DNA of 9,383 nt from Methanosphaera sp. (GCA_017430835.1 JAFRMD010000173.1:1-9383); one strand, 5' to 3'; shown: positions 1-8,400, counted from the stretch's first letter. The notes: a model not told the origin generated them from the sequence alone. Numbers and translations are program-made.

Positions 1-271
1 ACTCAAACTCAGTAAAAAGAAAGTCAAAGTAAAAGACAAGATAAAAGTAACCGTAACACTCAAAAATAAATCCAACAAAGCAATTAAAAGTCAGAAAGTA
101 GCAATCAAAATAGGATCTAAAACCTACACCAAGAAAACCAACAAGAAAGGAACAATCACACTCACCTATAAAGTTGTAAAATCAGCACTTGGTAAAGCAA
201 TCAAGGCAACATATAAAGGAAGTTATATGTATCTTAGCAGTAAAGTTAGTAAAAAGTTGCTTAAAGCTTAA
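1..271 (+). CDS. C-terminal fragment of a Lys-rich adhesin-like surface protein (5' end outside window)
   Basis: The reading frame begins at base 2 and is open for 89 codons to a TAA at 269-271; the start lies upstream of the window. The visible part is one Ig-like beta-sandwich of the kind repeated in methanogen adhesin-like proteins: a strand pattern ending in an AIKATYKGSYMYLSS-like motif, the usual last strand of Big-type domains. It contains 28 Lys, one Asp and no Glu or Arg, so it is extremely basic. There is no C-terminal hydrophobic segment or sortase-type signal. The last domains of the large - strand gene at 5418-9383 have the same character, so both are probably surface proteins ending in basic Ig repeats. 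Codons favour C-ending forms (ACC, AAC, ATC). Binding to the anionic cell wall is an inference; the total length and N-terminal content cannot be seen. Confidence 0.8.
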   Translation, partial: LKLSKKKVKVKDKIKVTVTLKNKSNKAIKSQKVAIKIGSKTYTKKTNKKGTITLTYKVVKSALGKAIKATYKGSYMYLSSKVSKKLLKA

Positions 272-290
272 TTAACCTCCCATACCACTT

Positions 291-300
291 ATTTTTTTTT
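291..300 (+). terminator. Oligo-T terminator of the upstream adhesin-like gene
   Basis: A run of nine T follows 20 bases after the TAA at 269-271, with no strong hairpin before it. Euryarchaeal RNA polymerase commonly terminates at such oligo-T tracts. The assignment rests on position and composition only. Confidence 0.5.
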
Positions 301-629
301 AAAAAATATCCTTTATCAAAAACATGACTATTTAAATAAAGTTGCAGGATACCTACCTCAACATCTCTCACACCCAAAAAATCAAAATACACTCCAATAG
401 TTACAAAAAAATGACAATTATAATTCTTCCTAAAGGATAACACAATCCTAAGAAAAAGATATTAATTTAACAGCAAATATTCTCATCAATACAAATAAAG
501 AATAGTAATTATAGAAAAAACGATCAGTAAACACTAGTAAATGTTTAAATTATAAAAATCAGTTACATTTTAAATTCTGCAATGAATTTCCCTTGAATTG
601 TTATATTCTATTAATTTTAAGAAAACATG

Positions 630-646
630 AAAAGAAAAATAAAAAG
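630..646 (-). terminator. T-rich terminator region of the 346-residue gene
   Basis: Read on the - strand this stretch is CTTTTTATTTTTCTTTT, about 80 bases past the stop codon at 724-726. Interrupted oligo-T stretches of this sort are typical archaeal terminators. No supporting hairpin is evident, so the exact endpoint is uncertain. Confidence 0.35.
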
Positions 647-723
647 ATTGGAGATTATGTTATGATTTTTAAGAATTTAAATCTGAAAATCCTCTTCATC
701 CATATCTAAGAGATTTTTATCCA

Positions 724-1764
724 TTACCCAGTATATTCGGAGTATGAATACTTGTGGTTTACATTTAATCCATGATAATCTATGAAGTTACCTCTTATAT
801 ACTTAACTGCTCTTACCCATTTTGCACTGTTTATTACCCAGTTTTCCGTGTTATCAGGTGCCCTGCTCAACTTATATATTGAAGTTCCTGGACCATATGC
901 TTTAGGACCTACAATCCACATTCTTGATTTTTTAGATACTTTGGATGCCTGTTGATTTTTATTGTTATAGTATACTGCTGTTAGGCTGTAAACTCCTGGC
1001 TTATCATTTGCCTTATAGTTTAATGTTGCGATTCCATTTCTTACCTTTGCTGTGCCAATTTTCTTATTGTTTCTATAGAATACTACTTTACCTGATGTTG
1101 CCCTATTTCCATGGGTTGATAATACTAATGCGTTGATTTTTGCAGTATTTCCTTTTTTTATGTCTATTGGACTATCCGGTCGTACTTCATCCGTGTAATA
1201 AACATATAATGAATCGGTAGCTGTCATAACCTTTCTGTTATTCTTAAAATAAACTGCCTTTGCAGTATATGTTTTTTCTTTTAAAGGAAGCCTATATGTT
1301 AATGCCGCTTTTCCGTTTTTAACTTTTTTATTTCCTATATTTTTTCCATTAATGTAAAAGCGTACGTTTCCATAATTTACTGTATTATAAGAACTTGAAA
1401 CAAATGCCGTGAATGTATATTTTGTATTTGGCAATAAATCATCATATGGTGTGCTGAAAGATAATAATTCATCATCATATGTACTGCTTTTTGTTGCAGG
1501 AGTTTTAAGTTTATCTGTTTTTGTTGTGATTTGCTTTTTATCAATATTATTTTTTGAAGTTTTAGTTTTGTTAACGAATTTAACTTTATTATTTTCTTTT
1601 TTGCTTACTGTTTTAGCAGTATTTACATCTTTAATGTTTTTTGAATGTAGTTTAACATCTTTTGTGTGTGCTTTGCTGACATTTTCATTTGCACTAACGA
1701 TGCTTACTGATAAGATAAATACTACTGCTAAACAAAATAGTAAAGCTATCTTTTTGTTTTTCAT
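724..1764 (-). CDS. Small secreted adhesin-like protein with two Ig-like domains
   Basis: Intact 346-residue protein, probably displayed on the cell surface. The ATG at 1764 is preferred over an in-frame GTG at 1773, because that GTG is part of a GTGGT ribosome-binding site lying four bases before the ATG. Residues 1-25 form a Sec signal peptide: MKNKK, a hydrophobic core, and likely cleavage after VSA. Residues 26-100 are a Lys/Asn/Thr-rich, low-complexity linker. Residues about 105-190 and 195-285 are two Ig-like domains of the Big_3_5 type, each with a GxVxFYxN motif, a downstream NGxAxLxY and an AVYxxN strand. Residues 286-346 hold an aromatic segment with two Trp and many Tyr that I do not recognise. 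Unlike the neighbouring large genes it has no beta-helix coils, so it may be a stalk or wall-associated protein. The gene is divergent from the pseudogene at 2102 and appears monocistronic. The precise binding partner is unknown. Confidence 0.85.
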   Translation of the reverse strand: MKNKKIALLFCLAVVFILSVSIVSANENVSKAHTKDVKLHSKNIKDVNTAKTVSKKENNKVKFVNKTKTSKNNIDKKQITTKTDKLKTPATKSSTYDDELLSFSTPYDDLLPNTKYTFTAFVSSSYNTVNYGNVRFYINGKNIGNKKVKNGKAALTYRLPLKEKTYTAKAVYFKNNRKVMTATDSLYVYYTDEVRPDSPIDIKKGNTAKINALVLSTHGNRATSGKVVFYRNNKKIGTAKVRNGIATLNYKANDKPGVYSLTAVYYNNKNQQASKVSKKSRMWIVGPKAYGPGTSIYKLSRAPDNTENWVINSAKWVRAVKYIRGNFIDYHGLNVNHKYSYSEYTG

Positions 1765-1768
1765 ATTT

Positions 1769-1773
1769 ACCAC
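1769..1773 (-). promoter_or_regulatory. Ribosome-binding site deciding the start at 1764
   Basis: On the - strand GTGGT lies exactly four bases before ATG. It can pair with the archaeal 16S tail (AUCACCUCC) over five bases with one G-U. The divergent + strand gene has GTGAT with the same four-base spacing, which supports both starts and argues against initiation at the GTG within this site. Confidence 0.55.
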
Positions 1774-1806
1774 ATCTTTTATATGATTAATTAATATTAT
1801 TGGGGT

Positions 1807-1827
1807 TATAGATATTTAACTTTTTTT
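1807..1827 (-). promoter_or_regulatory. Candidate archaeal BRE/TATA promoter for the 346-residue gene
   Basis: The - strand reads seven A, then GTTAAATATCTATA, a purine-rich BRE followed by a TATA-like box. Transcription would start about 25 bases downstream, near 1789, giving a leader of about 25 bases. This is predicted from pattern only. Confidence 0.45.
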
Positions 1828-2026
1828 AGAGACTTCTAGATATGTGTATATGTTGTCTATTGTCATGTATAATCACACATCCATCTGTTAATACATAAGA
1901 AAACTTTCCAAAAGCTCATCTATTAAGTAAATATTTCATGGGACACCCATAATATATTATTTTCAACGATTTTATCCATAAAAGTGCTTATGTCATAATA
2001 TGATATCTCTTTTTTAGATATATGTG

Positions 2027-2043
2027 AAAAAAAGTTTAATAAT
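2027..2043 (+). promoter_or_regulatory. Candidate BRE/TATA promoter of the broken adhesin gene (distal)
   Basis: Seven A followed by GTTTAATAAT closely mirrors the element used by the divergent gene. It would put the transcription start near 2064, with a leader of about 38 bases. A second box at 2052-2063 competes with it. Confidence 0.4.
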
Positions 2044-2051
2044 CCTCTTTT

Positions 2052-2063
2052 TCATATATAATA
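2052..2063 (+). promoter_or_regulatory. Alternative TATA box (proximal)
   Basis: TCATATATAATA is a good TATA match but lacks a purine-rich BRE directly before it. It would give a start near 2083 and a leader of about 18 bases. Only one of the two boxes is likely to be the main promoter. Confidence 0.35.
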
Positions 2064-2092
2064 ATCACTTATAAAAAGTGAAATTCAATAAA

Positions 2093-2097
2093 GTGAT
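2093..2097 (+). promoter_or_regulatory. Ribosome-binding site for the start at 2102
   Basis: GTGAT, complementary to the archaeal 16S 3' end, lies four bases before the ATG at 2102. An ATG at 2098-2100 is too close to the site and out of frame. Confidence 0.6.
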
Positions 2098-2389
2098 ATG
2101 AATGAAAAAAATAAAACAACTACTGCTATTTGCAATAGTACTGATTCTATTAGTAGGAGTAGTCAGTGCAAGTGAAGTATCAAAAGACAAAACTGGTACA
2201 AATAGCATTACAAAAAAAGCGGTAAAACATGATACACATAAAGTATCATATGCTGCTAATAAGATACAGGAAAAGAAAGCGGATGAAAATATAATAACAA
2301 AAAAATCCATAAACAAAACAGATAAAAATAGCATTACAACGAAAAAATCTGTTAAAAGTTCGAAAGTAAAAGTTGTAACGGTAAACAAT

Positions 2390-3449
2390 TGGGAAGAACT
2401 AAAATCGGCAGCAAATAATGCTACAGGCAAATAAATAACACTTAAACTGAAAAAAGGTACCTATAAAAATAATGGTCTACTCATATGGGTAAATGTTAAT
2501 ACAAAACTTACAATTGACGGTAATGGACAGACAATAGATGGAAACAAACGTCTGGCATTCAGTATTCGAAAGGGTTCTTCATTAGTTCTTAGGAACATAA
2601 CGATAAAAAACTGTGAAGCAAGATATGAGGGAGCAATAGTAAACCATGGAAAATTAACAATCATACAATCCACATTCACAAAAAACAATGCAGGATTTAT
2701 ATCAGGGACAGGAGCAATATTCAATAATGGGGTACCTGACATCAAACACTCCAATTTTACGGAAAACCTTGGATTTATTGGAGGAGCAATAAAAAATAAT
2801 ATAACTGGAACAATGACGATCACACAATCCATATTCACAAACAACCGTGGAATAGGTAATATTGGAGGTGGTCTGGGTGGAGCAATAGAGAACAGTGGAA
2901 CAATGACAATCACAAAATCACACTATCAAACAACACAGCCCAACTTGGAGGAGCAATATACAACTCTAGAAGTCTGACAATCACAGATTCTACACTATCA
3001 AATAACACTGCAGAACAGGGAGGAGCAATAAAACAACAGATGGATAGATATATCTCAGGAGATATTAATTTTGCCCGTAATACATTCATTAATAATCGTG
3101 CCACCCGTAACAAAGAAACAATTGATTTGAGTGGAGGGAATGGACACGCTGATTCAAATGTATACAAATCCACTGATATTTCTTTCTATAGATTAAATTT
3201 AAGTGTTAAGGATAATCAAAGCATATTCCATACAAGCGAAGACGTGATATTAAACTTCAACATTAATATAGAACATCCAAATTATTACGACCAGGATATT
3301 TAAAAAGGCTTGAAGACATAACAATATACATTAATGATTTCAAAAATGTTACAAACAAGAACAAAACCTACACATTATCAAAGCTAAAACCTGGCAACTA
3401 CACGGTTTATTATAAAACATCTAACCAAAAATCAAATAACGTCACTTTT
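2390..3449 (+). repeat. Internal module copy 1 (cap, beta-helix, sandwich)
   Basis: Starts at the Trp of NNWEELKSA and ends at the VTF strand. It pairs with copy 2 at 3470-4420. Shared landmarks include LTIDGNGQTID, NITI, the coil motifs, a YDxD motif, LKPGxYTVY and NQKS-NVTF. This copy has one coil more than copy 2 and carries most of the disabling lesions. Confidence 0.75.
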
Positions 3450-3469
3450 ATGGTAGCGTCTATAAGTAA

Positions 3470-4420
3470 TGGCAAGAATTACAAGAGGCAGTAAATGATG
3501 CAAAAAATCAGACAGAGGATACAACTCTCTTTTTGATGAAAGGAAACTATACAAATACGGGTACAATCAAGTGGATTAATCCCGATATAACACTTACAAT
3601 AGACGGTAATGGACAGACAATCGATTGAAATCAGCTGCAAGTATTCAATATTAACGGTCGTTCTTCCATGCTTCTTAAGAACATCACGATAGTAAACGCT
3701 AAATCGACAATTGGTGGAGCAATAAATAATGAGGGAAGACTGACTGTTATACAATCCACATTTAGAAACAATACTGGTGAGTATGGTGGAGCAATAGAAA
3801 ACCTAGGAAAACTAACAATCAAGCAATCCACACTAAGTTCCAACACTGCAGAACTGGGAGGAGCAATAAACAATTATGGGCCATTTACAATAACAGAATC
3901 TGTACTGGCAGACAACACGGCATCTGATTTTGGGGGAGCAATAAGAAACTACCAAACCCTTATCCATGTTGTTAAATCAAATTTCACAGGAAATAAAGTA
4001 GGTAATAATGGTGGTGCAATATTCTCCTACGGAAATACAAATCTTACAGACAATATCTTTACCAGGAATACTGCCAAATTCAATGATACAATTGACCTAG
4101 ACAATCGAAATGGGACTGCTAAAAATAATGTATATGAATCTACCGATATTAGACTTAAACCCTTAGAATTAAGTATTAAAGATGATCAGACCAGATTCAC
4201 ACCATTTGATGAAGTGGTATTAAACTTCACTATTAGTTTAAGATTCCCACGACATTATGACAGTGATATCCTGGAAAGACTTGATGACATAACAGTCTAC
4301 GTCAATGGCGTAGAATACGATACAACCAATTACAAAAACTACACATTAACAAATCTTAAACCGGGAGATTATACAGTTTACTTTACAACCTGTAACCAAA
4401 AATCAAAAAATGTAACGTTC
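3470..4420 (+). repeat. Internal module copy 2 (cap, beta-helix, sandwich)
   Basis: Begins at the Trp of WQELQEA and ends at NVTF. Coil motifs start at 3713, 3785, 3857, 3932 and 4010, so coils are 24, 24, 25 and 26 residues long, normal for a GGAI-type beta-helix. Apart from the TGA at 3626 its frame is intact. Confidence 0.75.
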
Positions 4421-5183
4421 AAAATCATTGAAATTAATGACATAAACCTGACTACATGGGATGTTGAAATGGTACAAGGAAGATCAGTAACATTTAGTGC
4501 CCTAGTAGACTATAAAAACAGCATAATCAACCTGGGACAAGTATACTTTGAAATAGACGGTAAAGCATTATTGGATGAAAAGGGAGTCATACTATATGCT
4601 CCGGTAGAATATAACAAGGCAGACCTGCCATACGACATGCCAAATGATATCTCACTAGGAGAGCATACGCTAACTGCAGTATACCTCTACGATGACAATA
4701 TTCTAGCAAAAGACGAAAAGACATTAACAATAATCGAAAACATACCTGAAGGAGCAGGTGAAAAAGAAGAAACTCCATCCGAAGAGGAAAGATACACTAA
4801 GGATACAGCACCTGCCGGAACAATAACAAATTTCATAAAAACAGTACAGTCATCCGGTATTAAAGCTCATAAAGTAACTGTCGACAACAATGTTATAACA
4901 GTCACCAATGCAATTTCACTTGGAAAACTGAATGAGATATTTGGCCAGACATTCATCAACGGACACCTATTGGTATACATAGACGGAGAACTGGTATTTA
5001 ACGGAACTGTAGGTGACAAATTAACAAATTCCTCTTTGAAATCATGGAAAAATACCTTGGCAAACACGAAATAAAAGTGGAATTTACAGGTGCTGATGGC
5101 AAAACAAACACTTATAACAAAAGCATAACTATTGAATAACATTAATTCATATCATTCCTACAAAATTCTTGTTTTTATTTGAA

Positions 5184-5227
5184 AACGTGCTTGTCTAAAA
5201 GAACATTCACGTTATTTCTTATTTTTT
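5184..5227 (+). terminator. Possible terminator of the broken adhesin gene
   Basis: AACGTG (5184-5189) can pair with CACGTT (5208-5213) across an 18-base loop, and a T-rich stretch with six T at 5222-5227 follows. The stem is short, so the T tract is the stronger evidence. Confidence 0.35.
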
Positions 5228-5296
5228 AGGCTACAATTAAATAATTAAAAACAGGACGAAGAATCAACACCTACATTTTTTGAATGTTTACATGAA

Positions 5297-5338
5297 GACA
5301 AAGCATATCATATAGATTATCTAATTAAATGCTTTGTT
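5297..5338. repeat. Intergenic inverted repeat / hairpin
   Basis: ACAAAGCAT (5298-5306) is perfectly complementary to ATGCTTTGT (5329-5337), extended by a G-U pair on the + strand, with a 22-base AT-rich loop. No T-run follows immediately on either strand, so it is not an obvious terminator. Its function is unknown. Confidence 0.45.
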
Positions 5339-5403
5339 AATACGGTAGTAAGTTATTAAAAATTTCTAAAAGATCTAATAAAAAAAGAGGGGTGGAAGGT
5401 GAT

Positions 5404-5417
5404 AAAAAAATTTTTTT
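5404..5417 (-). terminator. A7T7 palindrome, terminator of the large adhesin gene
   Basis: Seven A followed by seven T abut the TAG stop of the - strand gene at 5418-5420. On the - strand this gives seven A then seven T right after the stop codon, a suitable archaeal oligo-T terminator. Because the tract is symmetrical it could also stop + strand transcripts that read past 5227. Confidence 0.5.
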
Positions 5418-8400
5418 CTATGTTTTTATTAATGAAACGTTTTTACGTGTTACTTTATAACGATAGTTTGGTCCTGCTACGATGTTTAATGTGTGTTTGC
5501 CCTTAGTTACATTTGTTGGTATTTTAACGTTTATTTTTCCATTTTTAACTTTAACCTGTTTTGCCACGGTTTTTTGATCAATCTTAAATGAAACCTTTAT
5601 CGTGGTTTTGATGTATTTATTGTTAGTGTCTAAGATTTTGGCTTTGATTCTTGTTTTATTGGTGGATGTTTTAATTGGTTTGGCCTGGATGTGTATTTTG
5701 TCTTGGGTAATTTTTAGTGTGGTTTTAGTTGTTACTTTTTTGTATGGTGTTGATGAGAGTACTGCTGTTAGTGTGTATTTGCCTGTTTTGTGTCCGTTCA
5801 GGTTGTATTTGAGTGTTGCTTTTCCGTTTTTGATTTTTGCTTTGATTGTTTTATTGTTCTTGGTGAGTGTTTTATTGTTTATTTTGAAGATTACGTATCC
5901 TTCTTTTATTGCTTTTTTGTTTTTGTCTTTGACTAGTGTTTTAACTGTGATTGTATCATATTTTATGGCTTTGATGTTGGTTGTTTGCAGTTTTATTTTG
6001 GCATCTCTTTTTGTGAGTGTTAGTTTTGCTATTTTGCTTTGTGAACGTTGGTATTTATTGTTTTCTGAGTATACTGCGGTGATGTTGGATACTTTGTTGT
6101 AGTAGTTTTTGTTTGGTGTGAATGTTATTGTTGCTTGGCCTTTGCTTACTTTGGCTGTTATTACTTTTCCGTTTTTGTCCTTGATTGTTATACCGTTTAA
6201 TTTGAAGATTACTTTACCAGTGTTAACTTTTTTGTTGTTTTGATTTTTGACTGTGGCTACCAATTTTACCTTGTCCCTGTTTTGTATTTTATGATTTTTA
6301 ATCTTGAGGATTGTTTTAATTTTTTCTACTTTGAATGTTTGTGTCACGTTATCTGCTGGGTTATATTTGTCATCACCATCGAATGATATTGTTATTTTGA
6401 ATGTTCCAGCATCTTTCCAATTCTCAGTATATACAATGTTACCATTTTTGTCTGTCGTGAATGTTGTACTTTCATCATTTATTTGTACCTGTACCGTTTT
6501 GTTTGCAAGCTTGTTTCCATTTACATCTGTTAATGTGATGTTTAAGATGAATTTGTCTCCAACGTAAATATTTTTAACCTGGGCTAATCTTAGTTGTGTA
6601 TCAATTTTTTGTACATTAAACGTGCCTGTAGTATTGGATTCAAGGTTGTATTTATCTCCAGGGAATTCAGCTATGATATGTACTGTTTCTTTTTGTGTTG
6701 CCGTGTATATTACTTGGAATTCTCCATCAGTTACTGTGACTGTTTCTTTTTTGTTGTTTATTGTTACTGTGATGTTGGTGTTTAATCCTCTGCCCTTGGC
6801 GTCTTTTAGTGTTCCATTAATTACTACACTATCACCTACATAAACATCACTTGTAGTTAGAGTTATGCTGCTTGCAGATATGATGGTTACTTTATCTGTG
6901 AGTGTACTGTTTGAGTAGTAATCGTTACTGTTTGCTTTGTATTCCAGTTTTAATTTTTGTTCTCCTTTGTCAATGTTTAATGTTATGTTTTCAGATTTGC
7001 CTTTTAATTGTATGCTGGCAATCTCTTTATCATTATTGTAAACTTTTAATACACCTGAGGTGACATATTCATTGTTAATGTCTTTAACATCAACGTTAAT
7101 GATAACATTACCCAGTGTATTATTAACTACTTTCATGATGATGCTAGTAGGTATCATGACTGTGAAGTTTACATCGTTACTTGATTCGAAAATCTCATTG
7201 TAAACGTTGGCAGTGTATTTTCCTTTATAGTTTTTTAGTTCTATGTTTGCCAAAAGACCTGTAACGTTAAGTTTTTCAGCATTTTCTATTGTTATTTCAT
7301 AGGTTAATTTATCTATATTATCAAGTAGGTTTTCATCATAAAATGTTGGATGTACTAATGAAACAGTATATTTTAAAGGCAATGATTCTGTTGATAGGAA
7401 TTGGGTCTTTGTTGAATCAATAGTTAATACGAAATCATATCCTATAGTAGTATTTTTGTAGCTGTTGTCTTTAATGGTAATTGTTACTGTATTTAATAGG
7501 TATAATGTTTCTTCTTTTGCACGATTGCATTCAAAGTGATTTGCTACAATTTCACACAGTACTTGGGCATCTTCAGTTCCTTGTACATATATTGCTCCTC
7601 CACGTTCTGTTGCAGTATTGTATGTTAACTTTGAATTGAGGATAGTTAAATTACCATAGCTTTCTACTGCCCCTCCATTTTTTGCAGTGTAGTTTGTAAT
7701 TGTAATATTATTAAGTGTTAAGTTCAATCCACTACCTATTCGTATGAATTGGTACTCATGTTTTCCATCAAGAGTTAATCCGTTACCATTTATGATTAAA
7801 TTTTTAGTAGCAGATTCTTCCCAGTTTATACTTGTTGTAGCATTATAATTTCCTTCTTTTAAATTTATTATATAACTATTATATTTCTCATTTTTTGCTG
7901 TTTCTATTGCATCTACTAATTCTGTGTAATTATGTACTTCAACATTAGATCTTCTAAGTATATACACGTTATTTAATGTTTTTTCATCAGTACCATTTAT
8001 TATTATTTCCACGTTATTACTTTCAATCGGAATTGGACAATCTCCTATACTAGTATACTTGGTATCATTACCTATTTCTTCACCATCAGCTATGATACTG
8101 AACTTAACAATAGAAATGTAACCATCCTCATTTACTAGTTCTATTTTGTTTCTATTGTTTATCTTGAAGGTAGTGGGAGTATTTTTATAAAATGTAGTAT
8201 CAGTAATATTATAATTATTACCAATGTTGTGTATTGCTCCTCCTCCAATAGTCGTACTTGCTGTTGCTTGGTTGTTTGTGAATGTGGTGTTTGTGATGTT
8301 TAAAGTTCCCATGTTGTTTTCTATTGCTCCTCCAATAGCATTAACATCTGCAAATTGTCCTGTTGCTGTTGCATTTGCTGTGTTGTTTCTGAGTGTGGAG

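Larger units (their letters stand above)
272..723. other. Convergent intergenic region, no convincing gene
   Basis: These 452 bases lie between the 3' ends of a + strand and a - strand gene. They are strongly AT-rich, hold a T-run at the left and an A-rich (minus-strand T-rich) stretch at the right, and otherwise only short reading frames with no recognisable product or start signals. I see no tRNA, inverted-repeat element or repeat family member here. Confidence 0.6.
1765..2101. other. Divergent promoter region
   Basis: These 337 bases separate two divergent surface-protein genes. Besides the predicted promoter elements and ribosome-binding sites at each end, the middle (about 1850-2000) is AT-rich and featureless to me. 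There is a small 6-bp inverted repeat (2003-2008 with 2016-2021) around a T-run. I see no reading frame with signals and no clear operator. Confidence 0.5.
2102..5139 (+). pseudogene. Disrupted adhesin-like protein with two beta-helix modules, about 1,013 codons
   Basis: Promoter, ribosome-binding site and signal peptide (cleavage after residue 23, VSA) are intact, followed by a Lys/Thr/Asn-rich linker. Translation stops at an in-frame TAA at 2432-2434, yet homologous coding continues to a TAA at 5137-5139. Two in-frame stops (TAA 2432; TGA 3626, apparently from GGA in an IDG motif) and four apparent one-base deletions (near 2919, 3301, 3469 and 5037) break it. Repaired, the order is: cap module from Trp at 2390; beta-helix with six Gly-Gly-Ala-Ile-type coils (2627-3036); post-helix sandwich (about 3162-3449); a second cap from Trp at 3470; five coils (3713-4024); a second sandwich (about 4129-4420); an Ig-like domain (about 4438-4734); an acidic Glu/Pro linker (about 4735-4815); and a C-terminal beta-rich domain. 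The piece 3668-5074 stays open for 468 codons but lacks a secretion signal. Intact paralogues suggest a former adhesin. Sequencing error is possible but less likely given the two substitutions. Confidence 0.85.

Noticed and set aside
261..443. 60-codon - strand frame
   Set aside because: It overlaps the end of the upstream gene and its terminator, has no ribosome-binding site that I can see and no recognisable protein character.
662..709. 15-codon + strand frame preceded by GGAG
   Set aside because: Too short, lies antisense to the 3' flank of the 346-residue gene, and the sequence suggests nothing.
1771..1773. GTG as start of the 346-residue gene
   Set aside because: This GTG is part of the GTGGT ribosome-binding site for the ATG at 1764; the divergent gene has the same site-to-ATG spacing.
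3040..3303. Separate 87-codon gene
   Set aside because: It is the middle section of the broken adhesin in the frame reached after the deletion near 2919; it begins and ends at lesions.
3668..5074. Stand-alone 468-codon gene
   Set aside because: Its frame continues upstream through clear cap-module sequence to 3470 and is cut only by a TGA at 3626. It lacks a signal peptide and a ribosome-binding site, so it is part of the broken gene.
2102..5139. Programmed frameshifting or stop-codon readthrough
   Set aside because: Six separate events would be needed, none at a recognisable slippery site, and one stop appears to be a simple GGA to TGA change.
5397..5503. AGGTGAT followed by a small + strand frame from ATG 5420
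   Set aside because: Spacing of 16 bases to the ATG is too long, and the 28-codon frame is antisense to the conserved C-terminus of the large gene.
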